From CBDUMN01 sp965368335 (GTDB lineage Bacteria; Pseudomonadota; Alphaproteobacteria; Rhodospirillales; JAPHRK01), in contig CBDUMN010000006.1 of assembly GCA_965368335.1 (NCBI GenBank), positions 1 to 61,401 of the forward strand: a stretch of DNA of 61,401 nucleotides, written 5' to 3'. The notes beneath the pieces were generated by a model that saw only the letters and a list, made by a program, of their open reading frames with translations, searched no databases and was not told the DNA's origin. Position 1 is the first letter of the stretch; each line of letters starts with the position of its first letter. A program made the position numbers and the translations under genes. Positions 6,431-14,340 of the stretch are shown piece by piece.

Positions 6431-9400
6431 TCCGTTTCTTCGCAGCTCATCCGACGGCGGCCAATCTATTTATGGGCGCTTTTTTTGTGCTGGGCCTTGT
6501 CTCTCTACCCGAACTGCGTCGAGAGACCTTTCCGCGAATCGAGCCGCGTAATGTCCAGATCACGGCGCCGTTCCCCGGCGCTAGCGCAGAAGAAGTGGAA
6601 GAGGCCATCTGTCAAAGGATCGAAGACGCTATCGACAATGTCGATAATGTCGCCGAGGTGACCTGTGAGTCCCTTGAAGGCATGGCCAGCGCCGTCGCCG
6701 AAATGATGGAAGGTCGCGATTTCGATCTGTTTTTTACCGATGTCAAAAGCGAAGTCGAGGCGATCAGCACTTTCCCTGACAAGGTTGAAAAGCCGGTGAT
6801 TAAGCAGTTGGGACGCACCGACTTTGTCGCTTCGGTTGCTATTACCGGGCCAACGCGTGTGGTCGAACTCAAGGCCTACGCCGAAGATGTGAAAGACCGG
6901 ATGCTGCAATGGAAGGGTATTTCGCAGGTTGCCGTCAAAGGATTCTCTCAGCATCAGGTGCGAATAGAAATCAGTGATGCGACACTGCGTCAGTTCGGCC
7001 TGAGTGTTGAAGATATCGCCGATGCCGTAGCCCGTCAGAGCGTTGACTTGCCATCGGGCAGCATCGAGGCGAAGGAGCAGGAGGTTCTTGTCCGGTTCGC
7101 CGATGAGCGCAAGAGTGTCGGGCAGTTTGCCAGCCTTGTCGTCGTTTCTGGGGCGGAGGGCGGAGAAGTTCTACTCGGCGATATCGCGACCATTACAGAC
7201 CGCTTCGACCTCGATGAGGACAAGTTCCTCTACAATGGAAAGCGTGCGGCGCTCTTGGAGGTAACAAAGACGGAAACCGAAGATACCTTAAACGCCATCG
7301 ATGCCCTGAAAGCCTTCGTCGCCAACGAAAACGCCATTGCGCCGCCGGGGGTGACGTTGAATGTAACGAATGACGGATCGTCGATCGTTCGCGACCGCCT
7401 TAGTCTTCTCTCGAAAAACGGCGTTATGGGGCTGGCGTTGGTTTTTGCCGCCATGTGGCTGTTTTTCGGGTTTCGGTTTTCCTTCTGGGTGGCTATGGGC
7501 CTGCCGGTATCGTTCTTCGGCGCTTTCGCGTTGATCTTGTTTTTCGACTTTTCGATCAACATGTTGACCATGGTTGGGCTGCTGATCGCTATCGGTATTT
7601 TGATGGACGACGCCATTGTCATTTCTGAAAACGTGGCGACCCATCGGCAGAAAGGAAAGTCACCGCTCGATGCGGCTGTTGATGGCGCGCGTCAGGTCAT
7701 GCCGAGTGTTCTTGCTTCTTTTATAACGACGGCTTGTGTGTTCGGTTCGCTAATCTTTTTAAAAGGCGATATGGGGGCGATTTTGCGCATGGTTCCCATT
7801 GTGATGCTTTTCGTCTTGAGCGTCAGTCTGATCGAGGCCTTTTTCATTCTGCCCGCCCACCTGCATCATTCGATGGAGCATCTGCATGGAAATGAATTAA
7901 CTGGGCTACGTGGCAAGGTTGACCGATGGCTGGAAAATTTCCGTGAATACCGGGTTGGGCGGTTGGCCGATTTGGCGGTTAAGTGGCGCTACCTCACGGC
8001 GGGCATCGCTGTTGGCGCTTTAATTATTTCAATCGCCATGCCGGTCAGCGGAATTTTGAAATTCTCCGCTTTTCCCGAGTTGGAAGGCGATGTGGTGGAA
8101 GCGCGAATTCTATTGCCTCAGGGAACGCCTTTGCAACGGACGGAGCAGGTGGTCGATCATGTGGTTGAGGCTATCCGGTCGGTGGATGAAGAGCTCTCGC
8201 CAAGCCAGCCTGATGCCCAAGGGTTGGTCAAAGCCGTCAGCCTTCAGTTCAACAAAAATAAAGATGCTTTTGAGAGCGGCCCGCATATTGCGACCGTTAC
8301 CGTCGATCTTTTGGGGGCTGAAACCAGGACCTCAAATATCGATCAAGTCATGGCGGCTTGGAAGGCTGCCATTGGTTCGGTTCCTGACGTTCTCGCCATC
8401 AAGCTCGATGAGCCGGTGATCGGTCCGGCCGGCCTGGCGATTGATATTCGGCTGTTGGGTGATGATCTTGACCAATTGAAACAGGCGTCATTGGCGTTGC
8501 AGGATTGGATTGGACGCTACAAGGGAGTGACTTCCCTGCTTGACGATCTCAGGCCCGGTAAGCCGGAAATGCGAGTTCGTTTGAAAGAGGGGGCTTCAAC
8601 CTTGGGAATCGATGCGCGAATGATCGCCAACCAATTGCGGGCGGCCTTTTTTGGCAGTACGGCGTCTGAAATCCAGGTGGGGCCCGAGTCATACGATATT
8701 GACGTTCGCCTGAGGCCGGAGGACCGGGATAGCCTCGCCGATTTGGATTATTTCGTCGTCACCTCGAAGGAGGGAAGCCAAATTCCTCTGAGTGTCGCGG
8801 CCGAAATCGAAGAAGGGCGGGGCTGGGCGCGAATCAACAGGGTCGATGGGCGCCGTGCCGTGACCCTGCAAGGGGATATTGATGCGTCAGTCGCTAATGC
8901 CAACGAGATTATCAAGGATACCCAAAAACGCTTTTTGCCGGAACTCCTGAAGCGCTATCCGGGGGTTGAGGTCTCTCTCGAAGGACAAGATAAAAACACC
9001 GGGACCACACAAAAGTCCATGATACGAGGATTTCTTGTCGGTTTGGTTGGCGTGTTCGTTCTTTTGAGCTTCCAGTTCAAGAGTTATCTGGAGCCGATCA
9101 TCGTCATGTTGGCTATACCGTTATCCCTTATCGGGGTTATTTGGGGCCATCTCATCATGGGCCTGGAGTTGACCATGCCCAGTATGCTGGGGTTTGTTGC
9201 GTTAGCTGGGGTAGTGGTTAACAATTCCATCTTACTGGTGGTGTTTACCAAGGTGCGACATGCTGAAGGAATGGACTTGGAGAAAGCCGCAACAACCGCC
9301 AGCCGTGGGCGTTTTCGGGCTATTTTCCTTACGTCAATCACTACGGTTGTGGGGCTGTTGCCAATGTTGGCGGAAACCAGTCTGCAGGCGCAGATTCTTA

Positions 9401-9555
9401 TCCCCCTGGTGACGAGCCTAGCCTTTGGCATGATCGCTTCCACCGCAATGGTGCTGTTTGTTATTCCATCGGTTTATATGATCCTTGACGATTTGGGCCT
9501 GACGACCATTGCCAGGGATCGAAAAGCTTCTGCGGGTGAAGTGCTGGAGACTTGA
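6427..9555 (+). CDS. RND efflux transporter permease (AcrB/CusA superfamily)
   Basis: This 1042-residue inner-membrane pump shows the RND architecture. TM1 sits at the N-terminus, followed by a large periplasmic loop (VEEAICQRIEDAIDNVDNVAEV), TM2-6 at about residues 330-475, a second periplasmic loop and TM8-12 at about 865-1025. The TM4 proton-relay pair of aspartates is visible in GILMDDAIVISENV. Sequence style is of the proteobacterial hydrophobe/amphiphile-efflux-like group with the DIADAVARQSVDLPSGSIE segment, not the heavy-metal group. It is coupled to the adaptor by ATGA overlap. The gene ends about 100 bp before the riboswitch. Substrate is unknown. Confidence 0.92.
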   Translation: MIRFFAAHPTAANLFMGAFFVLGLVSLPELRRETFPRIEPRNVQITAPFPGASAEEVEEAICQRIEDAIDNVDNVAEVTCESLEGMASAVAEMMEGRDFDLFFTDVKSEVEAISTFPDKVEKPVIKQLGRTDFVASVAITGPTRVVELKAYAEDVKDRMLQWKGISQVAVKGFSQHQVRIEISDATLRQFGLSVEDIADAVARQSVDLPSGSIEAKEQEVLVRFADERKSVGQFASLVVVSGAEGGEVLLGDIATITDRFDLDEDKFLYNGKRAALLEVTKTETEDTLNAIDALKAFVANENAIAPPGVTLNVTNDGSSIVRDRLSLLSKNGVMGLALVFAAMWLFFGFRFSFWVAMGLPVSFFGAFALILFFDFSINMLTMVGLLIAIGILMDDAIVISENVATHRQKGKSPLDAAVDGARQVMPSVLASFITTACVFGSLIFLKGDMGAILRMVPIVMLFVLSVSLIEAFFILPAHLHHSMEHLHGNELTGLRGKVDRWLENFREYRVGRLADLAVKWRYLTAGIAVGALIISIAMPVSGILKFSAFPELEGDVVEARILLPQGTPLQRTEQVVDHVVEAIRSVDEELSPSQPDAQGLVKAVSLQFNKNKDAFESGPHIATVTVDLLGAETRTSNIDQVMAAWKAAIGSVPDVLAIKLDEPVIGPAGLAIDIRLLGDDLDQLKQASLALQDWIGRYKGVTSLLDDLRPGKPEMRVRLKEGASTLGIDARMIANQLRAAFFGSTASEIQVGPESYDIDVRLRPEDRDSLADLDYFVVTSKEGSQIPLSVAAEIEEGRGWARINRVDGRRAVTLQGDIDASVANANEIIKDTQKRFLPELLKRYPGVEVSLEGQDKNTGTTQKSMIRGFLVGLVGVFVLLSFQFKSYLEPIIVMLAIPLSLIGVIWGHLIMGLELTMPSMLGFVALAGVVVNNSILLVVFTKVRHAEGMDLEKAATTASRGRFRAIFLTSITTVVGLLPMLAETSLQAQILIPLVTSLAFGMIASTAMVLFVIPSVYMILDDLGLTTIARDRKASAGEVLET

Positions 9556-9652
9556 AGGTCTGATTTGATAAAATTTTAGCTAAATTGAATTAAAGCATTG
9601 AAAAATAATGCTTTTCCGCGCAACATTAAAAGTGTTATAGTTTTTGTGACTT

Positions 9653-9752
9653 CACGATAATGGCAAACCGTTGGAAACGGCGGGACGCAAAGTTACCGGC
9701 CTAATCCCCTACAATAAACAGCCATGGGGGCAGGGTGGCGGAACTACCGAAC
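9653..9752 (+). promoter_or_regulatory. Cyclic-di-GMP-I (GEMM-I) riboswitch
   Basis: The leader of the next gene matches the class I c-di-GMP aptamer. There is GGCAAACC (9662-9669), a stem CCGTTG closed by a GAAA tetraloop (9668-9683), the invariant GACGCAAAG (9684-9692), the tetraloop receptor GGCCTAATCC (9698-9707), and a second helix ending in a GGTGGCGGAACTACCGAA segment equivalent to the conserved 3-prime part. The aptamer ends about 10 bases before the ATG at 9763, and the ribosome site (CGGAGAA) lies in that gap, so translational control by ribosome-site access is likely. Exact ends are approximate. Confidence 0.9.
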
Positions 9753-9762
9753 GGAGAACCGC

Positions 9763-10218
9763 ATGTCGAAGCTTTCCATGAGCAATCGCCTCGCCCCCAG
9801 CGCAGGATATCTTGTTTTGCTGCTGACGCTTTCGGTTGTCGCCATTGTGGTGTTGTTCTCGCAGCATACTGCATCGGCTGGTGAACGGCCTTTTAAGCCC
9901 GTCGATTTGACCTGTGAGCAATATGCCGATTATCGCCTCAAATCGCCGACGGCTTACAGCAACTCTTTGAGCTACGTGCTTGGTTATCTGAAAGCGGCCC
10001 AGGACATGAAAATGATCCGGCGCATCAGCCTGCGGAATACCGAAGGGTTCCTGTTTGAATATTGCTATAGCAATCCCAATCAAACGCTACAGTCGGCAAT
10101 CGATAGTCTGCTCAAACCTGAAATGCGGGCTGCCTATCATAAAGGACACTCCATGAAACTGGCGGTGCGCGATAAAAAAGGTGCGATGGCGGTTCGTAAT
10201 CCCCTGGAAAACAGGTAG
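9763..10218 (+). CDS. HdeA-like secreted protein under c-di-GMP riboswitch control
   Basis: This 151-residue protein has an N-terminal signal or anchor (about residues 14-34), then a small helical domain resembling the HdeA acid-chaperone superfamily. Two cysteines 50 residues apart (C51 in DLTCEQYADYRL and C101 in FEYCYSNPNQTLQSAI) are placed like the single disulfide of HdeA, and the SLSYVLGYLKAA segment fits its core helix. I use ATG 9763, preceded by CGGAGAA; an upstream in-frame ATG at 9724 lies inside the riboswitch and is rejected. The fold assignment rests on the cysteine spacing and general pattern, so function as an acid chaperone is inference. Confidence 0.75.
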   Translation: MSKLSMSNRLAPSAGYLVLLLTLSVVAIVVLFSQHTASAGERPFKPVDLTCEQYADYRLKSPTAYSNSLSYVLGYLKAAQDMKMIRRISLRNTEGFLFEYCYSNPNQTLQSAIDSLLKPEMRAAYHKGHSMKLAVRDKKGAMAVRNPLENR

Positions 10219-10248
10219 CGGCGGATAAAACGCCTCTTTCTTTATCGG

Positions 10249-10279
10249 TCGCCTCCTAACATGATAAGTTGGGAGGCGA
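10249..10279 (+). repeat. Strong 12-bp hairpin between the HdeA-like and Cys-rich genes
   Basis: TCGCCTCCTAAC at 10249-10260 pairs with GTTGGGAGGCGA at 10268-10279 with one T-G pair and a 7-nt loop. No T-run follows, so classical termination is unlikely. It lies 30 bp before the GTG start at 10310 and could stabilise the upstream message or act as a leader structure. Confidence 0.6.
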
Positions 10280-10309
10280 TAAACGATTCTGGAAAAGGGG
10301 GATTCCTAA

Positions 10310-10522
10310 GTGAGCGATAATTTCTGTGAAAGCTGCATTTCTTGGCAGTTTGAGACAAATCCGCAGTTTCAATCGGAAGACGAGCGCGATGGTTTCGGCG
10401 TTTGCGACCGTATCGTTCAGATGATGGATAACCCCATTCGCGCCATTGCCAGGGTCGACGACGAGCTTGCCAAGTTTCAGTGCCGTCGGGAATATGGCTG
10501 CGTCTTGTTTGAGGCGAAGTAA
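10310..10522 (+). CDS. Small cysteine-rich hypothetical protein
   Basis: This 70-residue protein starts with GTG at 10310, preceded by a GGGGG ribosome site. Five cysteines stand out: C6 and C9 as a CxxC pair (FCESC), C32, C58 and C64. That spacing suggests a metal-binding or redox-active small domain. I do not recognise a named family. There is no signal peptide or membrane segment. It follows the HdeA-like gene on the same strand, separated by a strong hairpin, and is convergent with the periplasmic protein gene ending at 10527. The translation start and protein-like composition make a real gene likely; function is unknown. Confidence 0.6.
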   Translation: MSDNFCESCISWQFETNPQFQSEDERDGFGVCDRIVQMMDNPIRAIARVDDELAKFQCRREYGCVLFEAK

Positions 10523-10526
10523 GCGG

Positions 10527-11171
10527 TTATTTCACCTTACCCATATCGTCGGCTTCGCCTTTATGGGCTTTGATGGCCAAATAGTTGAGGGCGTTGGAGA
10601 CGCGGGTTGCCCGCATGGCGTCCATGAAGGGAATCGCCGCGCTTGAAACCTTCTCTGTCTTTTTGTCTTTGTCGTTCTCAAAGCGCTTTTCGGCAGTGTT
10701 CTTGGCTTCCATATGGGCAAAAAATTGTGTTGATGCGTCGGTGATGTATTCTTCCCAGGTTTCCTGGGTAATGCAATTGCCCGCCATGCATTTCACGGTA
10801 ACCTGCCCGCCGAAATCGGTGTGTTGCATTTCGTTTTTCGGGTCGATTTCCATGATTGGAAACGTGGTGCGCCGGAAACTGTAACGGGCCTTATAGACGG
10901 TATCTTCACCCCGTTTAACGCCTTTCAGATCGATCCGTTCATTGAGGATCAGGGCGTTTTTCGAGATTTCCATTTTGATAACGTTGGTCGCGTTGGTTTG
11001 ATAGCCATCAGCATCCTTGACCATCCAGTGATTATAGCCGCCATGCTGGGGAACCTGTTCCAGGATGAATTTTATCGCCATGCGCGGCGTTGGAGCGTTG
11101 GGGTTGGGCTCGGCCGCCTGGGCCATGTTGGCGGTCAGGAGGAGTGCGGCGGTAACGGCGAAAAGACGCAT
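10527..11171 (-). CDS. Periplasmic protein of unknown function
   Basis: This 214-residue protein has a clear signal peptide (MRLFAVTAALLLTANMAQAA, cleavage about residue 20). The mature part is soluble, hydrophilic and Lys/Glu/Asp-rich. It contains a central beta-rich stretch (IKMEISKNALILNERIDLKG, then YKARYSFRRTTFPIMEID) and one Cys pair (VKCMAGNCI) that may form a disulfide. The C-terminal third is a charged helix (NTAEKRFENDKDKKTEKV). I do not recognise the family. It is convergent with the small Cys-rich gene (4 bp apart) and divergent from the SpmA/B fusion, with a large palindrome in the shared upstream region. Confidence 0.75.
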   Translation of the reverse strand: MRLFAVTAALLLTANMAQAAEPNPNAPTPRMAIKFILEQVPQHGGYNHWMVKDADGYQTNATNVIKMEISKNALILNERIDLKGVKRGEDTVYKARYSFRRTTFPIMEIDPKNEMQHTDFGGQVTVKCMAGNCITQETWEEYITDASTQFFAHMEAKNTAEKRFENDKDKKTEKVSSAAIPFMDAMRATRVSNALNYLAIKAHKGEADDMGKVK

Positions 11172-11250
11172 GGGATGAAAGTTCCTTTAAAGATCGGTCA
11201 GCGGTGCGGAAACTAACACCAATTAGCTTTGCATAAAACATTCCTTCACC

Positions 11251-11290
11251 CTTAGGGTCCAGACTTATTCAAATGAGTCTGGACCCTAAG
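11251..11290. repeat. Long perfect palindrome in a divergent intergenic region
   Basis: CTTAGGGTCCAGACT at 11251-11265 is the exact reverse complement of 11276-11290, with a 10-nt centre. Allowing one T-G pair the stem extends further into the centre. It lies between two divergently transcribed genes, so it is not a terminator for either. The outer arms recur at 57879-57895 in shortened form, which suggests a dispersed palindromic element. It could also be an operator or cruciform site. Confidence 0.7.
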
Positions 11291-11336
11291 CCGGCATAAA
11301 GGCGGAAGTGGGGCAATTTGAACCGGGGGCTTCCTT

Positions 11337-12647
11337 TTGAACGGCATTTTCTTCGCCATCGTCCTGATTGCTTTTCTCGTTGCGGGCTATCGCCAGATTA
11401 ATTGGATGCCGTCTGCCGATGGGAGTGTCGCTTCGCCCATGGAGGCCCTGGCTGAGGGGATGATCAAGGCGGCTGAAGGATCGGTGGAGCTGGCGATCGG
11501 TCTGGTTGGCGTTATGGCGCTGTTTCTCGGGCTGATGAAAGTGGCCGAAGCAGGCGGCCTTCTGGTGATTATCGCCAGGACGGTGCGCCCCTTGATGGTG
11601 CGGCTGTTTCCCGAGGTGCCTGCCGATCATCCGGCAATGGGGGCGATAATTCTCAATATGTCGGCCAATGCCCTGGGACTCGGCAATGCGGCCACGCCGT
11701 TTGGCATTAGGGCCATGCAGGAACTGGACGGTCTCAATCGACATAAAGGAACGGCGACCAATGCCATGGCGCTTTTCCTGGCGATCAACACTTCTAGCGT
11801 AACCCTGTTGCCGACCGGCGTCATTGCGCTTCGGGCTGCCGCCGGTTCGACGGACCCAGCAGGTATTTTGCCCACCACTTTATTCGCCACCATTTGTTCC
11901 ACCGCCATTGCTATTTTCATGGCTAAAACCTGCCAGCGCTGGTTCCCCATGCCGGTGGGTGGGTCCGAAGTGGTGCCTGAAAGCGGTAAGGTCGAAGTGG
12001 ATGAACTTTCAGAAGAAAATAAGGAGCTGGAAAGTCACGCAGGCGAAGCCTATCCGGCTTGGGTTTCCTATTCGGTTTTGCTTGGTATTGCGGCGCTAAT
12101 TCCTTTGACCGTTTTTTACGGACGGGCTATCGCCCCTTGGATCATTCCGGGGCTGATGGTTGTGTTGTTGGGCTTTGGCGTATTGCGCAAGGTGCGTGTT
12201 TACGAAGCCTTTGTCGAAGGGGCCAAGGACGGGTTCAATGTTGCGCTGAGGATCATTCCTTATCTGGTGGCGATCCTTGTCGCCGTCGGTATGTTCCGGG
12301 CCAGTGGAGCCATGGATCTGGTGATCCAGCCGCTTTCCAAAATTACCGGCTTGGTCAACTTGCCTGCCGAGGCTCTGCCCATGGCGCTGCTCAGGCCGTT
12401 ATCCGGCTCTGGGGCTTACGGAATTTTGGCCTCGATCATTAATGATCCAAGCATCGGTCCCGACAGCTATACCGGCTATTTGGTCAGCACGATTCAGGGG
12501 TCGACGGAAACGACTTTCTATGTGCTGGCTGTATACTTCGGCGCGGTCAATATCCGTCGCATCAGGCATGCCCTGGTTGCGGCCCTAACGGCCGACGTCA
12601 TGGGGATTGCTGCGGCTGTGGCAATCTGCAGCTATCTCTACGGGTAA
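11337..12647 (+). CDS. Nucleoside-recognition (Gate) domain membrane protein, SpmA-SpmB fusion
   Basis: This 436-residue integral membrane protein carries two Gate/nucleoside-recognition domains in tandem, corresponding to spore maturation proteins SpmA (first half, with NMSANALGLGNAATPFGIRAMQEL and INTSSVTLLPTGVIALR) and SpmB (second half, with LPMALLRPLSGSGAYGI and STETTFYVLAVYFGAVNIRRIRHAL). An acidic linker (residues about 220-240) separates the halves. About ten hydrophobic segments are visible. Such fusions occur in non-sporulating Gram-negatives; transport of an unknown small molecule is presumed. Start is TTG 11337, after a GGGGG ribosome site. The gene is convergent with the KefB/C gene. 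Confidence 0.85.
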   Translation: MNGIFFAIVLIAFLVAGYRQINWMPSADGSVASPMEALAEGMIKAAEGSVELAIGLVGVMALFLGLMKVAEAGGLLVIIARTVRPLMVRLFPEVPADHPAMGAIILNMSANALGLGNAATPFGIRAMQELDGLNRHKGTATNAMALFLAINTSSVTLLPTGVIALRAAAGSTDPAGILPTTLFATICSTAIAIFMAKTCQRWFPMPVGGSEVVPESGKVEVDELSEENKELESHAGEAYPAWVSYSVLLGIAALIPLTVFYGRAIAPWIIPGLMVVLLGFGVLRKVRVYEAFVEGAKDGFNVALRIIPYLVAILVAVGMFRASGAMDLVIQPLSKITGLVNLPAEALPMALLRPLSGSGAYGILASIINDPSIGPDSYTGYLVSTIQGSTETTFYVLAVYFGAVNIRRIRHALVAALTADVMGIAAAVAICSYLYG

Positions 12648-12665
12648 AGCCTCATTGTTGAGGCT
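12648..12665. terminator. Hairpin between convergent genes
   Basis: AGCCTCA at 12648-12654 pairs perfectly with TGAGGCT at 12659-12665 around a 4-nt loop. It directly follows the SpmA/B stop and covers the stop of the opposite-strand antiporter gene. No T-run is present, so its strength as a terminator is doubtful. Confidence 0.4.
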
Positions 12666-14340
12666 CGCCTTCTGCTTCCGCCCATACGGCGGCATAGTTA
12701 TCGTCACGCATGCTGTCGATAGCCTGACGGATTTCCTGCTCGTCGTATCCTATGGTCTGAATGGCTGAGGCCCCGAGGCGGATACTCGTCTCCACGACTT
12801 CCGGAACGACTTGAGCTGCCCCCATTGCTTCGAGCTTTGCTCCGGTCTTTAAGTCGTGTGACCGTACAACGATGGGCATGTTCGGATGCAGGTGCTTAAT
12901 AGCCCGGATGCTTTTTTCCGTTGCCCGAATGCCATCGACCGTCAGGATAATTAGCTTGGTTTGGATGGAAGAGAGAGCGTGCAGGACTTTTTCCTGGCTG
13001 ATATCGCCATAATAAATTTTGTGACCCTTTGCTCGCCCGTTCGTAATTTTGTCGACATTCAAATCAACGGCCACCCATTTTTGCCCGAGAAGATCGAGCA
13101 TTTTGCCGACGGTCTGACCGACTCGGCCGTAGCCAGCAATAAGGACGACATCCTCTTTGATTTCGCCGATTTCGGTTTGCGCCATGTTCTGCTTGTCGGA
13201 AAACCGCTTGGCGATGGTTTCGCCCAGGAAAATCATTCCCGGCGTCACGGCCATGCTCAGAACGATGATACTGATCAGCGGCTCGGAGAAGCCGTTGGGC
13301 AAAATTTCATGTTGGTCGGCTAGGGAAAATAACACAAAACCGAATTCACCGGCCTGGCTTAGCAAAAAAGCGGAACGGAGGGCTTCTGCCGTATTGAGTT
13401 TTCCTATTTTGGTGATAGCGAAAATCAGTAGGGTTTTGAATAGGAGAAGAGCGACCGTTCCGGCGAGGACCAGAGAGACGTTTTTGAAAACGACGGAAAG
13501 ATCGACCGACATTCCGACACTCATAAAAAACAGCCCCAATAACAGTCCTCGGAAGGGCTCAATGTCTGCTTCGATTTGGTGGCGGAATTCACTTTCGGAC
13601 AAAAGAATACCGGCGACGAAAGCGCCCATGGCCATTGATAGCCCGGCAAGCTCCATTACCCAGGCGAAGCCTAGCACCAGCAGTAAGGCCATCGCGGTGA
13701 AAACCTCCGAGCTTTTACTGCTGGCGATTAGGCGCAATGCAGGGGTAATTGCATAGTGCCCTGCGAGCAGGACACCGACAAAAATACCCGCAGCCTCAAG
13801 AGCGGCCAGGCCCATGCTGGCCGTTAGGTTGATGCTCCCTGCAGCAAGCAGGGGAACGAGAACGAGCAGCGGGACAACCGCCAAGTCCTGAAGCAGGAGG
13901 ATAGCGAAGCTATTGCGCCCCCAGTTGGTATTCAGCTGGTTTTTCTCGGCCATGGCCTGAACGGCAAAGGCGGTCGAGGAAAGCGCCAAGCCAAAGCCAA
14001 CGATAATCGCTGTCGATGAGGGCTGCTCAAAGATATAAAACGCCACCAGGGTTATGAGAATTCCCGTGATAAGAACCTGCGCCCCGCCGAGGCCGAATAC
14101 CGCCCGTCGCATCAGCCATAGACGTTGCGGTTTAATTTCAATGCCGATCATGAACAGCAGAAAAACCACGCCGAACTCGCCTACATGACGAATGTTTTCC
14201 GGGTCGATCACCAGTTCTAAGACGCTGGGGCCAATGATGACCCCGGCAACAAGATATCCGAGCACGGCCCCAAAGCCGATACGGCTGAACAACAAAACGG
14301 AAATAACGGCGGCAATGAGGATTGAGAGAATTTCGATCAT
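12652..14340 (-). CDS. Monovalent cation:proton antiporter-2 (KefB/KefC-like, CPA2) with TrkA-N domain
   Basis: This 562-residue protein has about 12 membrane segments in residues 1-375 (Na/H exchanger fold; GFGLALSSTAFAVQAMAEKNQLNTNWG and LLLQDLAVVPLL are diagnostic). A cytosolic RCK/TrkA-N Rossmann domain follows, starting near residue 395 (VVLIAGYGRVGQTVGKMLDLLG), with an acidic strand end VAVDLN that favours NAD(H). It probably exports K+ in exchange for H+ in stress or pH control. It overlaps the upstream PhyH-like gene by 4 bp (ATGA), so the two are coupled. Whether glutathione adducts gate it as in E. coli KefB/C cannot be told from sequence. Confidence 0.9.
   Translation of the reverse strand: MIEILSILIAAVISVLLFSRIGFGAVLGYLVAGVIIGPSVLELVIDPENIRHVGEFGVVFLLFMIGIEIKPQRLWLMRRAVFGLGGAQVLITGILITLVAFYIFEQPSSTAIIVGFGLALSSTAFAVQAMAEKNQLNTNWGRNSFAILLLQDLAVVPLLVLVPLLAAGSINLTASMGLAALEAAGIFVGVLLAGHYAITPALRLIASSKSSEVFTAMALLLVLGFAWVMELAGLSMAMGAFVAGILLSESEFRHQIEADIEPFRGLLLGLFFMSVGMSVDLSVVFKNVSLVLAGTVALLLFKTLLIFAITKIGKLNTAEALRSAFLLSQAGEFGFVLFSLADQHEILPNGFSEPLISIIVLSMAVTPGMIFLGETIAKRFSDKQNMAQTEIGEIKEDVVLIAGYGRVGQTVGKMLDLLGQKWVAVDLNVDKITNGRAKGHKIYYGDISQEKVLHALSSIQTKLIILTVDGIRATEKSIRAIKHLHPNMPIVVRSHDLKTGAKLEAMGAAQVVPEVVETSIRLGASAIQTIGYDEQEIRQAIDSMRDDNYAAVWAEAEGEPQQ

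Noticed and set aside
9724..9762. Upstream ATG start for the HdeA-like gene
   Set aside because: It lies inside the riboswitch aptamer and has no ribosome site; ATG 9763 has CGGAGAA and begins a proper signal sequence.
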